Below are positions 56,958-64,000 of a DNA stretch of 64,000 bases, in pieces; the first letter of the stretch is position 1; every line of letters begins with the position of its first letter. Source of the DNA: Allodiplogaster sudhausi (lineage: Eukaryota > Nematoda > Chromadorea > Rhabditida > Diplogasteridae). The stretch covers positions 1,346,501 to 1,410,500 of the forward strand of contig CALZFC010000060.1 of the NCBI GenBank assembly GCA_945643635.1, given 5' to 3'. The position numbers and the translations under genes were made by a program. The notes beneath the pieces are model-generated. The model worked only from the letters and a program-made list of their open reading frames with translations, had not been told where the DNA came from and did not search any database.

Positions 56958-58675
56958 CTAGAGCACAAAAAATTGATTTAATTGTTTCAAATCTTATGAC
57001 AATTGAACACGGCACTTTTTGTGTGTTCGCGACAATGTTGCTGTAGAATATTAAAAATCTTGTAAGCTTTTCTGTTTTGAAAGAATTTAATGTCTATTTA
57101 TTTTATTCTCAAGCCTAAAATCAATTAAATTTGTTAATTAAATTTATTTTTGAATAAAATTTATGGCTGTTAAACCTTGATACGTTCGAGAGACGTCTTT
57201 GCCTTTTCGACATTTGGGATCCCGCCTGATGCTGTGAAAGTGAAGAGATAAGAAAGACTAATGTTGAAGAGAAATAAATAACAGTAAAAAAAGCTATAAT
57301 TATGTCTAACAATAAGTAACAATGTCACATATTTAGTTCATGTCTGTTATCTGTTTGAATGTAATGAGCACAACGATTCGTACGGAATTCGCTATCGAAG
57401 AAGTGCGGAATCGGTGTCGATTTATTCCATCGAGAGGCAGAATTGACTGGCGCACCACGCTTATTTCGAGATTCCTAGGAAATGTTTAAATTTTAAAAGT
57501 TTTTATCCGGTTATGCAAGGCACTAAATCCAGAAAAGGACGCATTTAGAAGATTCTTTGACTGCCGGAATTGGACAAAGTGGCAAACGAAATGCATCTTT
57601 CACACGAATATATCGCACAAACCATATTGATTTAATTGTTTTGGGTGTGGACTGACAATTGAGCGCCGCACTTCACGTTTGTTCACGACGATGTCGCCCT
57701 AGAAGAGTAAAAAGGGTGATAGCTTTTTTCGAAAGAATTTAATGCATATTTATCTTTATTCTCAAGATTAACATCAATGAGAATCAATTTATTAATTAAA
57801 TTTTTTGCAATAAAATTTAGGACTGTTTGACCTGCACAAGATAGGGAAGCAGTTGTTGATTGATATCAACGATTGACGGAGCCGTCAAAACGTCTTCCAC
57901 TTGGCTCTCCTGGCTCTATGACAAGGGAAAAAATTGTGGATTACTGCCATTTAAAGGAAAAATTATGTGATATTTCAAATTGCTGCGTCCCTTCGCACTC
58001 TCACTCGCGCGTGCTATTTTCACGCAGCGGGTTTGTGCGATCTGCGAAATAGCACGCGAGAATGAGAGAGAGAGGAGTCACAGGGCAGACGCGGCAATTG
58101 GAACCTGCACAGAATATTTTTCGGTGATCGCCCTCCTTTAAATTAGCCTTTACAGAATCAGATAAAAAGCAGGAAAAGTTGAAATGCTACAAGCAAAAAT
58201 ATTGATTTTTTAGCCAAGGTACATAGTTCTTTTTAAAAAAATTATAAAAAAAATTTTACAAGAAACATTATATTCTTTACGAACATTAACGACGACTGGT
58301 AGATCAAGGTTTGTATCAAAAGCAGCTCGCGAAAGACGGTAGGCGCGAAGTTCTTCTACGCTCAAGCCACCGGCGTTTGCAAGCTGAGAGAGTATCAAAC
58401 TTCTTTTCTTTCCATGCCGTACAAAAGTCGAAGCTTGTTCATATGGGAAGATAAAAAAGAAGCTTTTTTTTTCGTCGTATTGTACCTACTTTAACTGCAA
58501 TAGAAAAAATGCTCATAAAAAAGCAAACTTCATTCTCGATGTCTTCCACTGCTGGCAGACGGTCGGCGCCTGCGTGCTTCTCATAGAATGGCCAGTTGAC
58601 AGCGACAGGCGCGGCAAGGGCGCTTTCGAGCGGGAGAAGCAAGGCGATTGAGAGGAGACTTACGAAATTTGTCAT
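53504..58675 (-). CDS. Astacin-family zinc metalloprotease with EGF-like module
   Basis: Secreted endopeptidase. Exons on the minus strand: 58675-58529 (signal peptide MTNFVSLLSIALLLPLESAL), 58383-58285, 57915-57832, 57698-57657, 57474-57384 (ESRNKRGAPV processing site, then RWNKSTPIPHFFDSEF), 57231-57176, 56785-56683 (LWNKSTPIPYFFDSEF), 56544-56450 (SCIDFAKD), 56295 to about 56200 (AGAGCYSSVGQ, SLGNGCTS), 55941-55863 (HELFHALGSEHEQ, zinc ligands and base), 55619-55542 (SRSDRDNYVTLDM), 55195-55126 (YDYGSTMHYGA, Met-turn), 54980-54852 (NTMGQR, ELNAMYSCA), 54601-54465 (EGF-like, CENGGFPNSRNC and CSCPDFFKGDKC), 54292-54170, then a last exon of about 53612-53504. Key residues are all present. The joins around the HELFH exon and the last exon are uncertain. 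An internal repeat of the N-terminal catalytic exon is unusual. MITEs M3 and M4 lie in introns. Confidence 0.88.
55266..55467. mobile_element. TTAA-flanked MITE M3 in an astacin intron
   Basis: About 200 bp, TTAA on both sides, ends AAGGAGCGCGATCACCGAAA and the inverted CAGTGATCGCCCTCAT. Same interior as M1 (GTGCTATTTCGCAGATCGCA, GCACGCTCGAATGAGAG). Confidence 0.88.
56370..56955. repeat. (AT)n tracts and flanking exon
   Basis: Two AT dinucleotide runs, about 56369-56393 and 56909-56955, lie in introns of the astacin gene on either side of its second NKSTPIPYFFDSEF exon. Confidence 0.85.
57951..58141. mobile_element. TTAA-flanked MITE M4 in an astacin intron
   Basis: Same family as M1. The left tip is shortened (TTAAAGGAAAAATTATGTG); the right end GGTGATCGCCCTCC-TTTAA is complete. 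It lies between exons 2 and 3 of the astacin gene. Confidence 0.85.
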
Positions 58676-58679
58676 GTGC

Positions 58680-59500
58680 CCTGCAGGGATACGAGTCGTT
58701 ATTGTGGGTAAAAAAAAATAAATAGTAAAAAATCAAGGCAAGAAAAAGGGGAACGGGAGGACTTGAGAAGTATGCTGGTGTATGGCCGATGCAGCCTCAC
58801 GAGAGTGCTTAGACTATAAATGATCAAGCACTGAATGTTCTGCACCTTCGGCAATGCTCCGTAATTAGCTGTAATTGTAACGTGAGCATTCCATGAATTA
58901 TTTACACTTAATTACTCGCTCCATTTTCAGGTTCGGCAATTTGGACCCATTTAACAGTCACGAAAAACTGTTTAAAACTCAGTGAGCGACTTTTGTCATC
59001 GTCTGTTTGAGCTTAAGTACTTTACGAATAAAGTTAATCCTGGCATAATCTACTTTCGAATAAGTCAACAAATCAAATAAAACCTGGAAAATGAAAATTT
59101 TTTCTCTAGAAAACAATTAAGATCTCTTAAACCTCGGCATGCAATGTGCAGTATGCCGTGTGTTTTTACCCCAATAGGAGGCTCGCAGAATCGAGAATCC
59201 CCCCAATAGGAGGCGCAGACTCGAGAATCCCCCCGCGTACCCTATGGGCCCGGCCCGGGCCTGGTTTTGACCATCCCTGTTCGAGATACGAACTGAGGCA
59301 GATGCCATCGTCAAAGTCAGCGCTCAGGCTAGAATGGCTCTCCGAGGTCGGTGAGGAATCTCGCATGTTGAGGCATACTCTTGTTTTAGAAACAATTTAT
59401 GATTATTTTGGACAATTTTCATTGATCACTTTCTCTCTCTCTCTCGTTCTCTCACTTTTTTCTACTCTCACACTCTCTTGTCAAATACCTCGCCGTGGTT
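58680..59500. other. Upstream region of the astacin gene
   Basis: No firm gene. A short repeated motif (CGAGAATCCCCCC with AATAGGAGGC) occurs at 59170-59240. 59260-59380 reads as a possible minus-strand exon (SSLSADFDDGICLSSYLEQG) without clear splice partners. Confidence 0.45.
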
Positions 59501-59505
59501 CAGCC

Positions 59506-59840
59506 TCATGACACCAATTGCCCGGTCTCCTGGAATAGTCGACACAGTGAGGACAACAAGGTCTCCCTGAAAAGAGGGCCATTGAGACGCAAGCCATTTG
59601 TCTACCGAATTCACTCTCTATCTCTCTCCGTCTTTCTCTAATTTTACATCTCTCCATATCTTGCTCTCTCGCTATCATCCCCTCTTTATCTCTTTCTCTC
59701 TCTTTCTCTCTCTCTCTCTCTCTCGTTCTGTCGCCTTACCTAATGAGAGACATTGAATATGACCTCGACTCCTCATCCTCCGGCTTGCCATTTGCACTTC
59801 GCACAAGGCGATCGTCAATGGCATGCCAGGGCATGTTTAA
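59506..59840 (-). CDS. Partial or small gene, two exons seen
   Basis: Minus-strand exon 59840-59740 has a strong acceptor (TTTTTTTCCAG) and donor (AG|GTAAGG) and reads MPWHAIDDRLVRSANGKPED then ESRSYSMSLIR. The next exon, from 59566 (CTTTTCAG|GG), continues in phase as ETLLSSLCRLFQETGQLVS and stops at 59508-59506. The same exon in another frame gives GDLVVLTVSTIPGDRAIGVM, which looks equally protein-like, so the join is not certain. The start is not visible. Function unknown. A CT-rich intron (59640-59730) separates the exons. Confidence 0.4.
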
Positions 59841-59869
59841 CTGGAAAAAAAGAACTAATGCTCGCAGAG

Positions 59870-60260
59870 GGGACGAAATCGAGTTTTGGAGGTTCATGAA
59901 ATTAGCACTACCCAAATCATCGAAGCAGAGATATGATAGAACATGGTCAAGTCGATGGTTTTGAGGGGTAAGTGTACAAAAGTAATATGTAGAATACGCC
60001 TGTAATGCTTAAAATTATAGTCTAAAAGTATTTAACGAAATCGAGTTCTAGAGGTTCATGAAACCAGCTCCAAATTATCGAAGCAGAAATATGTTTAAAA
60101 ATGGTCAAGTCGAAAGTTTTGTGGGGTAAGTGTACTAAAATTACGCCTGTAATACTTAAAATTGTAGTAATAAAGTATTTAACGAAATCGAGTTTTGGAG
60201 GTTCATGAAACCAGCACCACCCAAATCATCGAAGCAGGGATATGATATAACATGGTCATT
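59870..60260. repeat. Tandem repeat, about 150-163-bp unit
   Basis: Three imperfect copies starting near 59874, 60037 and 60184, each with CGAAATCGAGTTTTGGAGGT, TCATGAAACCAGC and ATCGAAGCAG. No coding frame is shared by all copies. CT-rich simple sequence follows at 60400-60500. Confidence 0.85.
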
Positions 60261-60640
60261 AATTTAAATATTTACCTATTTTTACATTTGCATTTGTCAT
60301 ATTACAATTTTTATCAATATGATTGGTGATTTTTAAAAATTTTCTGTTAATGAATTGAGTAAACAGTTAATTATTTTCTATGAAACATGCCTTACTATCT
60401 TTCTCCCCACATCTCCATATCCATCTCTCTATCTCTCTATCTCCCTTTCTCTTTCTATCTCATTGTCCCTCTCTCTCTCTCGCTCTCTGTTTCTCCCTTT
60501 CACACACTATCGTAATATTAATTCAGAATGACAGAATTGCTACTCGTCTGCAGCTGCTCCTCTGCTGGGGCGCTTCGTACAGCCCGCTGACATGCGAACA
60601 TCGTCCTTGACCGCAGGCGTGCTTTCCGATCTGATCTGCG

Positions 60641-62698
60641 CTACCGCGCCGGTTTACTCGGACACACGGGTTCACGTGCTGCAACCTGTCCACTAATGAA
60701 TGGAATATGTGCACATTCAAGGCTCTCAATTCATGCATTCAAATACTCTTCTTGCGGAATTCTCTTAATTTTCGGCACATTTCTTGTACAATTTACCCGA
60801 ATGACCCTGAACAAAGTCTGCAAGTATTATTGGAGAATACAAAATAAAACATCAAAGCATCTAAACTCGCTTAGTAATGATGATCCGCAAAATTAAACTG
60901 TATACATGTCGAATTTTCGCATATAGACAATACAATTTATATCTTACAGTAAATAGAATATATGGCCGACGTCACATTCTAGCAGCTTCAGTATGGAGAA
61001 AGATTAACATCGACAGTTAATATATTTACATTTTAGTAGAAGAGGCCCATTCGCTGGGGATAGTCGACGGGAAGGGGCAGCGGGAGAAAGGGATTACCTA
61101 ATGGGCGTTCTGTGGGGCTCTAGATGACTCATAACCATCAATATATACATCAGAAAGCGTAGGAAATACATACAAACAAACATACGTAAGAAAGGCACTT
61201 TGCATATTTACAATAAGATGATAAGATTGTTCCCCTCACAACAGCCCACGGTCCATTTGCAGATGATTGACGGAGGAGTAGGCCGCGGCCAGGTAAGTAG
61301 AAGTGTGGTAGTTGAGTCATTAGCCAGGGTTCAAGTCTTAAAAGAGCCAAAAAAAAATCACTGTTGAATTCCTGTGTGCCTTTTTGCCGGACACTAGCGC
61401 GGGAGAGCACGTGTGTGTGTGTGTGTTTCCGAGAATATACATACATAGATCTCGCCGCTGAGTTTCGTGCTCCTTTAAAATATGTCTCCGAAAGAGTGCT
61501 GATGTATGTACGATATGGAGTATGTATGACTGACAGCAGCCGATCGTCCTCATGATGGGCATGCCAGACTTGTCGAGGAAGAGGCGCAAACGCGAACTGC
61601 AGGTCATTTCTCCGATAACACTTTTATCCTAAAGTCAAACGACCTTATTCTTTTTTGTTATCTAAATTATACATACATATATGTATGCCGTGTTTTCTCT
61701 ATTCGTTGTTGTCATGATGTGTCAGATTACATATGGAATTAGAAGGGGCACTACAAGAGAGAGAGAGAGGTACCATTTTTCGTTTACACACATTATCAAG
61801 GGCGGGGAGTGCTATTAGAGGGGATTCAAATAAATGAGGGAGGGGGGGGGTGCTAATATTAAAAAAAAACCGGTGTATATATATTTTTTTTTTCTGAAGG
61901 AAGCCTTACACATGTATATATAAGTAGGAAATATCTCAATATAAGTAATAATAAAAATAATACTGACATCGTCGTATACCAGGGTACCGCTGGAGCAGAT
62001 CTTGACGGGACAGCCGAATTTGCCGATAGCGGGACTGTCTGTGATAACGGGTTCCTTCTCTGCTGCCGGGTTCATCGTGTATGTGTAGGCGCAATTATCG
62101 CACATCACAACTGGAGGAGCAGCATTTTCACGTCTTTAATATTATCACAGGTACATATATTGTATAAAGACTCTAGTATAAATTGTATAAAGACTCTAGT
62201 ATAATGAGATATGTACATTCGTCTATAGGACAGACTGACACTTTGTCACGTTGAAACATGAAAAAAAAGAATAATCATTTCTTTGGCATTTTAATGAGCG
62301 ACGGAATAGCTAAATGCTTTTAGAGCCTTTATACTATACTCCATGTTGCCACTTTCTATTTATGATGCACGGATAACTATGCTAAATAATGAGCCAAAAA
62401 CATCTCATAATTATCATCTTCTAGTTTGCTTGCAAAAGCGTACACAAATGAAGCAAACAATCTATCCGCGTTGGGACACAGTTATCATTATTAATTTAAG
62501 GGACAAAGTAAAATGAAATGGAAACAGGCCAGAGAAGACGCACAGGCTTGGCAGAAGACATTCGCGCCGTCTGCAAAGGGCTCGCCGGCTCCATTGAGGT
62601 ATGCGGCGGGCGCGGTCGCCGAGCATGTCAGTTTCTCGCCGGTCACTGATTTAAAGCCACCGGACTAAACCGTGAGAGTTAGAGGAATGAAAGAGACT

Positions 62699-62730
<32 letters not shown>

Positions 62731-63901
62731 GACGCGATTTGCGAGAGAACCCGGGTACCCGGCCAAAATCGACCAGCTTGGATTTTCTTCGAAAGTTCCT
62801 AATAGATGCTTTCTGATACGAGGAACCGATTGGAAGTGATCAAATTATCAGAAAATACCATTTTCGTTAGCTATGAAGGCCTCATTTATGGGGCTCGCCG
62901 CACAGGTAGGCGAGTTGGATGCATGTCTGGGGTCACTACGCCGCACTTTGTTCAGATATATAAACGAAAATTTACATCTTAATACCCAAGATCTTGCTCT
63001 AGACACTAAAAAATAAAAATTAGAAAATTTCCAACTACAAAGTGCTAATAGACGTTGAAGTTTGAGAGGGTGCAGCCAACATATTTCTCATTTTACCCGA
63101 ACCAAGCCTACACAGTTGTACAGAGCATGGGGATTTAGAAATATTAGGAAGTCTTTGATGTTTCCTGATCGATTATTTCGGTATGGTAGTACAAATCAAC
63201 ACGTCCGCGGATTAAAAAAAAGTACGTAAAAATCTTTTCACACGTTCAAACATAAGCAAGAAGAAAGAGCGTTTAAGGCTCTATGACGCTTTAAACGGAC
63301 GAAATAGACGAAGAGGCGTGCGCCGTCCGTGCATGTCACCGTCTTGCACGGTTCCGCCACCTGCTTCAGATAGCCGTCGTCGTCGCAGTTGGTGCGGTCT
63401 ACACACTTCCCCGCTGAGGGCGCCTATTTTTTTTATTAATATGAAATTTATTTTGCTTCTTAATCAATAATAGGCATGAAAATGTGGCAACAAAAATGGT
63501 AGTACAAATAATAAGAACAAATAGACAGGAACCATATAAACGGCTGGAGCACAAACGCCACACATGCTGGGCGTCGTGGTCGTCGTGGTTGAGGTGGACG
63601 ATGTCGTCGTCGGCATCGCAGTTGTAGTTGTCGGAGTCGCAGTGGTGGTTGTTGCGGAGGTGGTCGGAGGCCTGCAATCTACAGCTGTGAGTTACTAGTC
63701 GTTTTTTTTTAAATATATTAAACTATCTAAACTTTACATTTATATTAATTAGCTAAATAATCATAAATATAATTTTGTATCAAATTCACTGTTCATAGCA
63801 TACCTTGTCAGTGCTGGATCTGTCGGAATCATGGCCATACAGGCCATAGTAACAGCGGCTGTGGCCACGAGGAGGAGCACGAGCACTTGGAGAGCAGACA
63901 T
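60641..63901 (-). CDS. Secreted Cys-rich protein of nematode C6 type with Thr-rich linker
   Basis: Seven minus-strand exons with closing phases: 63901-63804, 63671-63542, 63423-63301, 62664-62544, 62110-61968, 61628-61535, 60678-60641; 248 aa. Signal peptide MSALQVLVLLLVATAAVTMA. Exon 2 is a linker of almost only Thr, Pro and Ser (ATTTTATPTTTTAMPTTTSS) ending CGVCAPA. Then CVDRTNCDDDGYLKQVAEPC, CKTVTCTDGAR, EKLTCSATAPAAYLNGAG, a second set MCDNCAYTYTMNPAAEK, FGCPVKICSSGTLVYDD and MTCSSRLRLFLDKSG. The pattern Cys-x2-Cys ... Cys-x4-Cys ... TC of two similar halves is that of nematode C6-type domains, secreted proteins of unknown function, often with mucin-like linkers. The last exon (SREPVCPSKPAR) is the least certain. 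An acceptor (TCCAG) lies 6 nt before the ATG. Confidence 0.8.
62700..63290. mobile_element. (TA)n and one-ended FB4-family sequence in a C6-gene intron
   Basis: A TA run (62705-62731) is followed directly by GACGCGATTTGCGAGAGAAC, the FB4 terminus, then about 550 bp of intron sequence without a matching right end. Probably a deleted copy whose target was the TA run. Confidence 0.55.
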
Positions 63902-64000
63902 TGCAATCTGGACGCAGACGTAAAGATAGATATATTTTGCGAGATTCGCCTGGTGTATTTTTCGTCTGCGCGTTAATGTACACACAAAAGAAATATGTAA

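Noticed and set aside
61150..61607. Minus-strand frames with long readthrough around 61150-61607
   Set aside because: Only the part 61535-61628 fits the C6-type gene; the rest runs into intron sequence with CA repeats.

Overview
The window is eukaryotic and almost certainly nematode. Genes are broken into small exons with GT donors and short TTTCAG or TTGCAG acceptors. Protein families seen are an astacin metalloprotease with an EGF-like module, a threonine-linked Cys-rich secreted protein of the nematode C6 type, rhodopsin-like receptors with an ERF.xxxxPIRY motif, and a multigene family of Cys-rich, probably GPI-anchored proteins with three three-finger (Ly6/uPAR/ET-like) modules. In all five of those genes that keep a first exon, a splice acceptor abuts the ATG, as expected for spliced-leader trans-splicing. 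The species cannot be named from the sequence alone. All gene models below were built by hand from splice signals, reading phase and comparison between paralogues inside the window.

Layout. 1-7.96 kb: gene-free nest of minisatellites and long direct repeats. 8-48.3 kb: an accessory cluster of six three-finger genes, A to F. A is truncated, B is a pseudogene, C is on the minus strand and damaged, and D, E and F are intact. Two rhodopsin-like receptor genes at 11.6 and 34.0 kb and one receptor fragment at 41.0 kb lie among them. Each gene carries copies of the same flanking blocks (called R1, R2 and R5 here), so the cluster grew by duplication of a shared unit. 51.6-52.2 kb: possible LTR-element end. 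53.5-58.7 kb: astacin gene on the minus strand. 59.5-59.9 kb: small partial gene, minus strand. 60.6-63.9 kb: C6-type secreted protein gene, minus strand.

The most striking feature is a set of six large fold-back (inverted-repeat) elements, FB1 to FB6, of 1.3-2.3 kb, plus small TTAA-flanked MITEs. They sit inside or beside the three-finger genes: introns of B, C and F, upstream of F, and downstream of D and F. Undisturbed paralogues in the same window supply the empty sites, which give target duplications of TTAA (FB1, FB5 and MITE M2) and TAA (FB2). FB4 has TA. FB1, FB3, FB4, FB5 and FB6 share a central AT-rich hinge rich in GAATATTC and TTCGAA motifs, although some have unrelated arms and different ends. 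One MITE has inserted in the last exon of gene C and replaced its GPI-anchor signal. FB2 carries exon-like Cys-rich sequence and tRNA-like promoter boxes in its arms.
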